Origin: a bacterium
Lineage (GTDB): Bacteria > JAJRZV01
Length of the DNA: 13,451 nucleotides
NCBI GenBank assembly: GCA_024275095.1
Contig: JAJRZV010000007.1
Coordinates: forward strand, 1 to 13,451
Reading direction: 5' to 3'
Below the pieces are notes generated by a model. It did not search any database, was not told where the DNA came from, and saw nothing but the letters and a program-made list of their open reading frames with translations. Shown here one piece after another: positions 7,993-13,451 of the stretch (positions are counted from its first letter, which is position 1; each line of letters begins with the position of its first letter). The position numbers and the translations under genes were made by a program.

Positions 7993-9393
7993 TCACCTCC
8001 AGATAAAAAAGTACGAGGCAATGATAACTGTTATGGTCAATAGGTGCATGAGCAGCCCCACGCGGCCGGTATCTTTAATACTGATGTGGCCGGTAGAAAA
8101 GGCCAGAGCTGTTGCCGGTGTGCCTGCAGGAAGGATAAACGGAAGTCCCGCTGGTAACGCAACGACGAAAACAGCGTGTTCGGGAGGAAGCCCTAATGAT
8201 TCGAAGGCTCCTATAGCCACTGGTAAAATCACAGCTACAGCTGCACTGTTGCTCATCCCTTCGGTCAGTATGAGAGTAACGACCACGAGTATAAGAACTG
8301 TAAATACAGGCCCATGTGCTGTGGGGTTGAGAAGCGCTGACGCGATCCACCGGGCTGCACCCGTGGAATACATGGCACTTCCAAGTGAAATGGCACCGCC
8401 GTACATGAGAAAGACTCCCCAGTTGACAGTGTCTTCAACGTCGACCCATCGCACGATGTTGAATATAAAAAGGCATGCTGCACCGGTTAAACCGATGAGG
8501 GCCAATGCGACCGGTGTATGTGATCTTATCCAGAAAACAATGACCACCACAAATACCAGACCTGCAAGATAAGCTCTTATACCCGCGGGTCTTGCTCGCA
8601 ACTGGATGTCTTTCCCCTCCACTTCGGCCAATCCTTTGCGGAAGAAGAGCCACAGTAATATCTGGCCTCCTGCAATGAGAAAGAGCGAAGGAATAATAGA
8701 GTAGTGAAGCCACTCTACAAAGGCTATTTGTTTGCCGGTGATTTCCTGGAGTATTCCTATGGCGAGGGGGTTGCGTGCACCTCCTAAGAGTGTGGCAATC
8801 CCTCCTGTAATACTTCCCCATGTAAGTGAAAGTATGAGAAGCCTGGCATAAAGCGAACCGCGTCGGAGTTTCAGCTGAGAGATGGTTTCTATAACAACAG
8901 GTAAAAGTATGGCAGCTACCGCATGTTCCGGTATGAGGAACGAAAGGAATGCCGCGGCGTTATAGATAAGCAGGGGTAGCAATCTGGGTGAATGGCCGCC
9001 TGCTCGCAGGAGTCCACGGGCGATGAGTGTCCCTGTACCACTTTCCATGAGGGCACCTGCAAGCAGGAGAGCTGAGAGGAGAAAAAATACAACAGGATTT
9101 GCGAAAGAGTGCAGCAGCACCTGTGCCTCCACAGCCTTACCGCCCCATAAAAGCACTACGGCCATTATTGCGGGGATGACAGGAGGTACGATATTGAGAA
9201 TCCAGGAGAACGTGGTAAAAAGAAATACCAGAATACATTTATATGCTTGCGGGCTCAGCCCGGGTGGAGGGGTTCCTTCTGCCAGTAAGTAAACAACCCA
9301 TCCTAATCCTGTGAAAAATAGCGCATGGCGGTAAAAACGCTGGAGCAGAATCAGGATTAAGGGTCGTGTATCAATCTGGAAGCGCTCTTTCAT
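7993..9393 (-). CDS. DASS/SLC13-family anion transporter (divergent)
   Basis: This 466-residue protein has about a dozen hydrophobic helices in the two-repeat layout of the divalent anion:Na+ symporters (DASS, SLC13). The second repeat keeps SNSAA (381-385, SNT-type motif) and LPAGTPATALAFSTG (421-435). In the first repeat the equivalents are altered: IPEH (154-157) where SNTAT is usual, and LLGGARNPLA (202-211) where GTPPN is usual. Known family members move dicarboxylates, sulfate, phosphate or related anions. Lying in one operon with a sulfite/nitrite reductase, it probably imports sulfate, sulfite, thiosulfate or nitrite; which one cannot be read from the sequence. I chose ATG 9393; an in-frame GTG at 9399 would add two residues. 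Minus strand, 31 bases after the unknown 215-residue gene. Confidence 0.87.
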   Translation of the reverse strand: MKERFQIDTRPLILILLQRFYRHALFFTGLGWVVYLLAEGTPPPGLSPQAYKCILVFLFTTFSWILNIVPPVIPAIMAVVLLWGGKAVEAQVLLHSFANPVVFFLLSALLLAGALMESGTGTLIARGLLRAGGHSPRLLPLLIYNAAAFLSFLIPEHAVAAILLPVVIETISQLKLRRGSLYARLLILSLTWGSITGGIATLLGGARNPLAIGILQEITGKQIAFVEWLHYSIIPSLFLIAGGQILLWLFFRKGLAEVEGKDIQLRARPAGIRAYLAGLVFVVVIVFWIRSHTPVALALIGLTGAACLFIFNIVRWVDVEDTVNWGVFLMYGGAISLGSAMYSTGAARWIASALLNPTAHGPVFTVLILVVVTLILTEGMSNSAAVAVILPVAIGAFESLGLPPEHAVFVVALPAGLPFILPAGTPATALAFSTGHISIKDTGRVGLLMHLLTITVIIASYFFIWR

Positions 9394-9424
9394 AACCACT
9401 CTGATCTGAGTTAACGGTCATTTC

Positions 9425-10072
9425 TTATTCTTCAAATTTTTGAACCACGCGGAGAGATCTCCTCAATTTAAACAAAGTATATTTAAATTTCAGGATAAAA
9501 TCTTTCTTTCTGTCGTGTTTCTCTTTAAAAATGTTTTTAAAAATATCTCCTACAATGCCTCCGTTACCTGCGCAGATGAGGTAGAAGCAATCATTTCTCG
9601 GTGTAATAAGAGGCAGGCCGTTTATTTCTGGTAGCCTGTAGAGTTCTTCTGCATTTTCTATAATGATGCCCACGTTACCCTTAGGAAACACCCGGAGCGC
9701 TCTGTCCAATATTTTGCTGAAACGATGCGAAGAGATAGAAGTGGTATCAACATAAAATAACAGTACGTCTATACCGACAGCATAGGCCCAATCTATCCAT
9801 TCCTGCTGACCCGGAGGAGCACATACAGCGATGACGAAAGGGTTGTATTCTTTAATGATTTCATAAAGAATTTCACGGAAAGCAAACAGGCCTCCGTCAT
9901 TTTCTCGGGGGTTAATGTTGATGAGGAGCGTATATTTTACAGCAGGAGGCTGAACAGGGCCGAGCGTGTGTTTCTCCAGTACTTCGCAGATTTTTTTGTT
10001 AAATTCAATACTTGTGTTTGTGGCGAACGCAAGTCCCGCTGGTAACAGATATTTTGTTAGGTTTCCTTCCAT
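9425..10072 (-). CDS. Unknown 215-residue protein, radical SAM-like barrel fragment without cluster cysteines
   Basis: First gene of the minus operon, with a GGAG ribosome site before ATG 10072 and a promoter at 10096-10124. I do not recognise it with confidence. Residues 46-140 alternate strands and helices, and the stretch from a YAVGIDVLLF strand through HRFSKILDRALRVFPKGNVG (116-135) resembles the middle of radical SAM TIM barrels. The N-terminal part has no CxxxCxxC motif; the only cysteines are at 29, 84, 162 and 167. No transmembrane helix is evident. The C-terminus (185-215) is Lys/Arg-rich and helical. It could be a catalytically dead or shortened relative that binds a partner, or an unrelated alpha/beta protein. 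Its position suggests a link to the downstream transporter and reductase. Confidence 0.65.
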   Translation of the reverse strand: MEGNLTKYLLPAGLAFATNTSIEFNKKICEVLEKHTLGPVQPPAVKYTLLININPRENDGGLFAFREILYEIIKEYNPFVIAVCAPPGQQEWIDWAYAVGIDVLLFYVDTTSISSHRFSKILDRALRVFPKGNVGIIIENAEELYRLPEINGLPLITPRNDCFYLICAGNGGIVGDIFKNIFKEKHDRKKDFILKFKYTLFKLRRSLRVVQKFEE

Positions 10073-10095
10073 TTTCGTCTCCGCGTTGGGGGTAA

Positions 10096-10124
10096 ATGGT
10101 ACAAAAGTTCACTAAAATTGTCAA
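10096..10124 (-). promoter_or_regulatory. Sigma70-type promoter of the sulfur operon
   Basis: On the minus strand, TTGACA (10119-10124) is followed after exactly 17 bases by TACCAT (10096-10101). Transcription would start near 10089, about 17 bases before the ATG at 10072, with a GGAGACG ribosome site in between. The same box pair and spacing occur before rpsF, which supports TACCAT as a real -10 element here. Confidence 0.65.
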
Positions 10125-10175
10125 GAATTCGGGGTTTCAAAACTTCCTTTTCCATGTTAAATCCTCCCCGGGAGG

Positions 10176-10204
10176 TTCATCACAGGTGAAAATACAGGTA
10201 TAAT
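10176..10204 (+). promoter_or_regulatory. Putative promoter of the 70-residue gene
   Basis: A perfect TATAAT (10199-10204) lies 17 bases after a poor -35 candidate TTCATC (10176-10181). A start 7-10 bases downstream would fall at about 10211-10214, next to the ATG at 10214, so the message would have almost no leader. The -35 match is weak. Confidence 0.45.
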
Positions 10205-10213
10205 AATAAAATC

Positions 10214-10426
10214 ATGGATAAAATGACAGAAGATGAAATACTCCAGTTTATAAAAGGAGAAAATCTTGTGGAGTTTGTTCCTATATCATTTGAGGAAAGT
10301 GAGCGTTTGCTGGCTTTTATGAAGGGTCGTTACGCTTTTCTGGCAACGCGTGAGGGGACATTCAAGGTTACAGAAGAGGTGTTTAGGGAACTGGTAGAGA
10401 ATAATTTTAAAATTAAAAGGCTCTGA
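10214..10426 (+). CDS. Small unknown protein (70 residues)
   Basis: This small acidic and charged protein is mostly helical by composition: a Glu-rich helix at 5-15, a second at 26-37, a short strand turn near 40-51 and a final helix at 52-62, ending in a basic KIKRL. It has no cysteines, signal peptide or membrane helix. I do not recognise a family. There is no Shine-Dalgarno sequence before ATG 10214 or the in-frame ATG at 10223, while a TATAAT box lies only ten bases before the first ATG, which fits a leaderless message. It is divergent from the minus sulfur operon and precedes tRNA-Pro. Codon use looks like coding sequence, but a gene this short remains uncertain. Confidence 0.55.
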   Translation: MDKMTEDEILQFIKGENLVEFVPISFEESERLLAFMKGRYAFLATREGTFKVTEEVFRELVENNFKIKRL

Positions 10427-10451
10427 AATCGGTCGAGGGGTTGAAGGAGCG

Positions 10452-10479
10452 TTGAGGGACTGACGACATTTGCTAAAAT
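10452..10479 (+). promoter_or_regulatory. Putative promoter of tRNA-Pro
   Basis: TTGAGG (10452-10457), a 16-base spacer and TAAAAT (10474-10479) lie just before the tRNA. Transcription would start near 10486, about seven bases before the mature 5' end, and a GC-rich stretch lies between the -10 box and the tRNA, as is common for stable RNA promoters. Confidence 0.5.
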
Positions 10480-10492
10480 AACAGGCGGACAC

Positions 10493-10565
10493 CGGGGCGT
10501 AGCGCAGTGGTTAGCGCGTCCGGTTCGGGACCGGAAGGTCGGCCGTTCAAATCGGCTCGCCCCGA
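10493..10565 (+). tRNA. tRNA-Pro, anticodon CGG
   Basis: A complete 73-base cloverleaf can be folded by eye. The acceptor stem CGGGGCG (10493-10499) pairs with CGCCCCG (10558-10564). The D stem is GCGC/GCGC (10502-10505 with 10514-10517). The anticodon stem TCCGG/CCGGA encloses the loop TTCGGGA, with anticodon CGG at 10526-10528. The T stem GGCCG/CGGCT (one G-T pair) encloses TTCAAAT. The discriminator base is A, and CCA is not encoded. CGG reads the proline codon CCG. It lies on the same strand as the rpsF operon; the downstream TTGACA promoter suggests separate transcription. Confidence 0.97.
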
Positions 10566-10626
10566 TTTTTAGCCTTCCACTGGCTTGATAAAATGTATTT
10601 TGATTTGAAACAGGAGGCGTGCTAAC

Positions 10627-10655
10627 TTGACATCTTTAAGATGTCACATTACCAT
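10627..10655 (+). promoter_or_regulatory. Sigma70-type promoter of the rpsF operon
   Basis: TTGACA (10627-10632), 17 bases, then TACCAT (10650-10655). The predicted start near 10662 gives a leader of about 24 bases. This is identical in boxes and spacing to the sulfur operon promoter at 10096-10124. Confidence 0.65.
10628..10646 (+). repeat. Perfect 9+1+9 palindrome overlapping the rpsF promoter
   Basis: TGACATCTTTAAGATGTCA is a perfect inverted repeat around one central base. It covers five bases of the -35 box and most of the -35/-10 spacer. If transcription starts near 10662 the palindrome is not in the message and would act as a DNA operator for a dimeric regulator. In read-through RNA from the tRNA it would fold as a hairpin. 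There is no T-run after it, so it is not a standard terminator. Confidence 0.6.
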
Positions 10656-10666
10656 ACAATCTTCAT

Positions 10667-10686
10667 TACACCGGGAGGTTCGTGTA
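10667..10686 (+). promoter_or_regulatory. rpsF leader hairpin enclosing the ribosome binding site
   Basis: TACAC (10667-10671) can pair with GTGTA (10682-10686), leaving a ten-base loop that holds the GGGAGG ribosome site (10673-10678). The second arm includes the A of the rpsF start codon. This could control S6 translation, perhaps through the known S6:S18 feedback on rpsF leaders, but the 5-bp stem is short and the link is inference. Confidence 0.4.
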
Positions 10687-11087
10687 TGAAAAAACGGAAA
10701 TACGAGCTTGTGTATGTACTGGGTGAAAAAGCCGGTGATGTTGATTTTCAGGAGGTTCGTGATCGCCTGGAGAGAATTATCAAACGCTTTGAAGGAGAAA
10801 TTGAAGCTTTTGAAGACTGGGGTCAGAGAAAGCTGGCATATGAAATAGAAAAAAATAAGATGGGGTATTACTTTCGTATAATATTCACTGCCCTTCCTGC
10901 TGCTCAGCATGAGATACACAGAGTTCTCAGGATAGATGAAAGAGTGATCCGCTTTCTCAGTCTTTTGAAAAAAGAAGATAAACGCCATTCTCAACCAGAA
11001 GCAAAAACCCGGGAAAGTGCTGGAGAAGATAATACTGCTGAAAAAGAAGTAAAGGAGGATAAAGAAGACAATGCCCAGCTACAGTAG
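10686..11087 (+). CDS. rpsF: 30S ribosomal protein S6
   Basis: The product is 133 residues. The S6 ferredoxin-like fold covers residues 1-97 and includes the family signature WGQRKLAYEIEKNKMGYY (45-62) and the RIDERVIRFL segment (82-91). S6 binds the 16S rRNA central domain together with S18, which is encoded two genes downstream. ATG 10686 is chosen because GGGAGG (10673-10678) lies seven bases before it; earlier in-frame starts lack this and precede the conserved fold. The last 35 or so residues form a hydrophilic Glu/Lys-rich tail, longer than in compact S6 proteins. The gene overlaps the start of ssb by 17 bases, so the two are likely translated in a coupled way. Confidence 0.97.
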   Translation: MKKRKYELVYVLGEKAGDVDFQEVRDRLERIIKRFEGEIEAFEDWGQRKLAYEIEKNKMGYYFRIIFTALPAAQHEIHRVLRIDERVIRFLSLLKKEDKRHSQPEAKTRESAGEDNTAEKEVKEDKEDNAQLQ

Positions 11088-11460
11088 GGTCATTATTATT
11101 GGGAATCTTGTTCGGGATCCTGAGGTGCGCTATACGCCTTCCGGCACGGCTGTTGCCAACATGCGGGTTGCGGTGAACCATCGCGTTAAAAGGGGTGGAG
11201 AGGTTGTTGAAGAAGTGAGTTTTTTCGATGTTGTTGCTTTTGGTCGTACCGCTCAGGCATCTGCAGAATTTCTCGAGAAAGGAAGTATGGTATTTGTTGA
11301 TGGTAGCTTGCGCGAGAGAAGGTGGGAAACCCAGGATGGCCAGCGACGAAGCAAAATAGAAATCATTGCCGATACAATGCGTTTTCTTTCCCCCAGGAAA
11401 AACGCCTCGACTGCAGAGAGTCCTCCAGAAGAGGAGGAAGTTATTGAAGAACCTGAATAA
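11071..11460 (+). CDS. ssb: Single-stranded DNA-binding protein
   Basis: The product is 129 residues with a typical bacterial SSB OB fold (about 1-108): SRVIIIGNLVRDPEVRYTPS at 5-24, the VSFFDVVAFGRTAQ strand (49-62) and FLEKGSMVFVDGSL (67-80). It coats single-stranded DNA during replication and repair, usually as a tetramer. The tail is only about 20 residues, acidic, and ends VIEEPE. The usual C-terminal tip (acidic residues then Pro-Phe), through which SSB binds partner proteins, is absent, and no frameshift into a frame encoding it is apparent. The start is ATG 11071, inside the rpsF end, with GGAGG at 11054-11058. Its place between rpsF and rpsR is conserved in many bacteria. Confidence 0.95.
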   Translation: MPSYSRVIIIGNLVRDPEVRYTPSGTAVANMRVAVNHRVKRGGEVVEEVSFFDVVAFGRTAQASAEFLEKGSMVFVDGSLRERRWETQDGQRRSKIEIIADTMRFLSPRKNASTAESPPEEEEVIEEPE

Positions 11461-11476
11461 AGAGGAGGTGTAACTG

Positions 11477-11716
11477 ATGACCGAGCCGCAGAAACGTGCA
11501 CCTGCTTACTATGCACGTAAAAAAGTATGCAGGTTTTGCGCGGATAAAGAACTCACAATTGATTACAGAAACGTGGATTTACTCGAGCAGTACATTACAG
11601 AACGCGCCAAGATTTTGCCTCGTCGTATTACTGGTGTGTGTTCACGACACCAGCGAATGTTGAAAAGGGCCATCAAAAGAGCAAGGCTTCTTGCTCTTTT
11701 GCCTTTTGTTAGATAG
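11477..11716 (+). CDS. rpsR: 30S ribosomal protein S18
   Basis: This 79-residue protein has the full S18 pattern: a basic N-terminus, [20 protein letters not shown] (28-47) and [20 protein letters not shown] (48-67). Cys18, Cys21, Cys55 and His58 could make the zinc site of zinc-type (C+) S18 paralogs. S18 binds the 30S platform as a heterodimer with S6. A strong AGGAGGTG ribosome site (11462-11469) precedes ATG 11477. It is third in the rpsF-ssb-rpsR-rplI-dnaB operon, with a 16-base gap after ssb and 15 bases to the rplI start. Confidence 0.97.
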   Translation: MTEPQKRAPAYYARKKVCRFCADKELTIDYRNVDLLEQYITERAKILPRRITGVCSRHQRMLKRAIKRARLLALLPFVR

Positions 11717-11731
11717 AAGCGGAGGTTGACA

Positions 11732-12175
11732 GTGAAGGTTATTCTTACAGAGGATGTGAAAGGACTTGGGAAGATGGGTGATGTCGTTCGGGTGAAGGAT
11801 GGATATGCTCGTAATTATCTCCTTCCGCGGCAGTTGGCTGTTCCTGCAGATGAGAAGAACTTAAAGGCTCTTGAACACGCTCAGCGGATTATAGAGGCAA
11901 AGAAGCGGAAAGCGGTGAGAACAGCAGAGAGCCTTAAACAGCGGATCGAAGAACTTTCTTTAACTATTAAGCGCAAGGCTGGCCAGGAAGAGAAGCTTTT
12001 CGGTTCAGTAACAACAGCAGATATAGAAGAGGCCTTGAAAAATGAAGGGATTAATGTGTCGCGTAAAGACATTTTAATGGATGAACCTATTAAGAAATTG
12101 GGATATTATACTCTTAGAGTGAGGCTGGCTCCTGAGATAGAGGCGGAGTTAAAAGTCTGGATTGTACAGGAATAA
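11732..12175 (+). CDS. rplI: 50S ribosomal protein L9
   Basis: The product is 147 residues, with the L9 N-terminal signature GLGKMGDVVRVKDGYARNYL (11-30), a long helical linker (about 42-76) and a C-terminal rRNA-binding domain ending in LRVRLAPEIEAELKVWI. L9 binds 23S rRNA near the L1 stalk and helps keep the reading frame. GTG 11732 is the start because GGAGG (11721-11725) lies six bases before it. The in-frame TTG at 11726 directly abuts that ribosome site and is not plausible. Length is normal for the family. Confidence 0.96.
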   Translation: MKVILTEDVKGLGKMGDVVRVKDGYARNYLLPRQLAVPADEKNLKALEHAQRIIEAKKRKAVRTAESLKQRIEELSLTIKRKAGQEEKLFGSVTTADIEEALKNEGINVSRKDILMDEPIKKLGYYTLRVRLAPEIEAELKVWIVQE

Positions 12176-12196
12176 AAGTAAGATGCGGGTGTTTCT

Positions 12197-13451
12197 GTGC
12201 CCGTAAAACAGAATCTTCCCAGGAACATAGAGGCAGAGAGAAACCTTCTTTCTGTATTGATATTTGATCCCTCACGATTCAGTGAGGTTTTGGAAATTCT
12301 TGGAAAGAATCCTGAACAGGCGTTTTACAGCGAACGCAATCGGACGATATTCGAGGGTCTTTTCTCCCTTTACAACGAAGGTATCCCTATTGATGCTGTA
12401 ACGCTGGAAGAGCATCTTAAAAAGACAGGTAAACTTCAAAAAGCAGGTGGTAGTGAGTATCTCAGTGAACTTGTTGCTCTCAGTCCCACGATTTCCATGA
12501 TGCCCCATTACGCAAAGATTCTCCGTGAGAAAAAACTTATGCGTCAGGTAATTAATGTGTGCTCGAAGATTATTGACGATGCCACAGCTGAACCGGAGGA
12601 TACAGACGAATTTTTTGATCGGGTAGAGCAGAGTGTTTTCGAAATCACCCAGGAAACGGTTCAGTCTCTTTTTGCACCCGCCAAAGACGTGGTGACAGAA
12701 ATCAATGAAATGATCGAGAAGATTTACCATGAACGAACCCTGCCCGGGGGTATTCCCACAGGTTTTTTGCGTCTTGATGAAATGACAGGCGGGCTACAGC
12801 CTTCAGAACTCATAATTATTGCTGCACGTCCTGGTATGGGTAAAACTTCTTTATGCCTGGATATTGCATACAATGTTGGTGTAAAGGCTCAAATGCCCGT
12901 GGCTATATTTTCCCTTGAGATGACGCGCATTCAATTGCTTTTGAGAATGATCTGTGCAGCATCCAAGATCAACTCTCACCTTCTCAGGCGTGGACTTGTG
13001 AGAATGAGTGATATATCGCGCTTCCTTAGGGAAGCTTCAAAAATTGCACGTTCTCCTATTTTCATCAATGACAGTTCAGCAATTTCTCCTATTGAAATTC
13101 GTGCAGGTGCACGCCGGCTCAAAGCTGAACATGATGTAAAACTCATTATTGTTGATTATCTCCAGCTTATACGACCTTACAGGCGTTTTGACTCGAGAGA
13201 ACAGGAAGTGGCGTACATTTCCAGATCGTTGAAATCCCTTGCAAAGGAGCTGGGTGTTCCTGTGATTGCTGTATCCCAGCTTAACAGGGCTATAGAACGA
13301 AGAGGTGAAAGAAGCCGCCCCATGCTTTCGGACCTGAGGGAGTCCGGGGCCATAGAGCAGGACGCTGACGTGATTATGTTCATTCACAGAGAGGCGGATT
13401 TCAGCGAGCTTTGTTCTTGCCCTCCGGATGAAGAGTGCATATGCGGCAGGC
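12197..13451 (+). CDS. dnaB: Replicative DNA helicase DnaB, N-terminal 418 codons (runs off the right edge)
   Basis: The frame is open from GTG 12197 (the only plausible start after an in-frame stop at 12179-12181) to the end of the window, so the C-terminus is missing. Residues 1-150 match the DnaB N-terminal helical domain (LPRNIEAERNLLSVLI). The RecA-like motor follows with Walker A ARPGMGKTS (210-218), catalytic Glu241 in SLEM, Walker B IIVDYLQL (317-324), and sensor Gln361 in VSQLNR. It unwinds DNA ahead of the replisome as a hexamer. After VIMFIHRE (392-399) the protein has an unusual stretch with Cys406, Cys408, Cys414 and Cys416. The ribosome site is weak. It follows rplI by 21 bases in the standard gene order. 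Confidence 0.96.
   Translation, partial: MPVKQNLPRNIEAERNLLSVLIFDPSRFSEVLEILGKNPEQAFYSERNRTIFEGLFSLYNEGIPIDAVTLEEHLKKTGKLQKAGGSEYLSELVALSPTISMMPHYAKILREKKLMRQVINVCSKIIDDATAEPEDTDEFFDRVEQSVFEITQETVQSLFAPAKDVVTEINEMIEKIYHERTLPGGIPTGFLRLDEMTGGLQPSELIIIAARPGMGKTSLCLDIAYNVGVKAQMPVAIFSLEMTRIQLLLRMICAASKINSHLLRRGLVRMSDISRFLREASKIARSPIFINDSSAISPIEIRAGARRLKAEHDVKLIIVDYLQLIRPYRRFDSREQEVAYISRSLKSLAKELGVPVIAVSQLNRAIERRGERSRPMLSDLRESGAIEQDADVIMFIHREADFSELCSCPPDEECICGR

Noticed and set aside
7934-8572. A 212-codon plus-strand open frame opposite the transporter
   Set aside because: Rich in Thr, Ala and Met with no motif, and antisense to a strong DASS-family protein; a shadow frame.
10163-10175. CCTCCC C GGGAGG inverted repeat in the divergent intergenic region
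   Set aside because: The one-base centre allows only a very short stem once a loop is made. The following GGGAGG could serve only a five-codon GTG frame at 10186, so I do not call a leader peptide or terminator.
10541-10565. tRNA-Pro 3' end as an integration site
   Set aside because: No copy of this segment and no integrase or other mobile gene is present in the window.
10566-10585. T-run after tRNA-Pro with AGCC/GGCT stem as a terminator
   Set aside because: The T-run comes before the weak 4-bp stem rather than after it, so it lacks the form of an intrinsic terminator.
11726-11731. TTGACA before rplI as a -35 box
   Set aside because: No acceptable -10 box lies 16-18 bases downstream; the hexamer arises from the ribosome site and start region of rplI.
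12272-12730. A 152-codon minus-strand open frame in the dnaB region
   Set aside because: It is antisense to the conserved DnaB N-terminal and linker coding sequence and has no recognisable product.

Overview
The window looks like part of the chromosome of an anaerobic or microaerobic bacterium, most likely a deltaproteobacterial (Desulfobacterota-like) lineage. The clues are system II (ResB/CcsA) cytochrome c maturation, a cobalamin-type radical SAM enzyme, a large siroheme sulfite/nitrite reductase carrying a TusA domain, and the standard rpsF-ssb-rpsR-rplI-dnaB block. The taxonomic guess is inference. There are no transposases, phage genes, CRISPR arrays or rRNA.

Layout. (1) Positions 2-5176, plus strand: a very tight operon entering from the left edge. 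It holds the C-terminal part of a CaCA-type cation exchanger, ResB, CcsA, a small lipoprotein, a three-helix membrane protein and a BchE-like B12/radical SAM protein. Most junctions are start/stop overlaps of 4 to 11 bases, so translation is probably coupled. ResB and CcsA carry haem across the membrane and attach it to c-type apocytochromes; the accessory genes may support that process or a related tetrapyrrole step. (2) Positions 5180-10072, minus strand: a second operon, read right to left. It encodes an unknown 215-residue protein, a divergent DASS/SLC13 anion transporter, a 163-residue Usp-like protein, and the sulfite/nitrite reductase with a central helical region and a C-terminal TusA sulfur carrier. 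It reads as an oxyanion import and reduction unit. A TTGACA-17-TACCAT promoter lies just upstream (10096-10124). The two operons converge with only 3 bases between stop codons. (3) Positions 10073-10685: a regulatory stretch with divergent promoters, a 70-residue unknown protein whose mRNA may be leaderless, tRNA-Pro(CGG), and a second TTGACA-17-TACCAT promoter overlapped by a perfect 9+1+9 palindrome in front of rpsF. (4) Positions 10686-13451, plus strand: rpsF, ssb, rpsR, rplI and the first 418 codons of dnaB, which runs off the right edge.

The most unusual items are: the reductase, which keeps a full Cx5C/Cx3C siroheme-[4Fe-4S] cysteine set in both halves and has a sulfur carrier on the same chain; the BchE-like enzyme coupled to cytochrome c maturation genes in a window with no photosynthesis genes; an SSB without the usual acidic-Phe C-terminal tip; and a cysteine-rich insertion in DnaB. 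No single unmistakably new system is proven. The sulfur operon is the best candidate.
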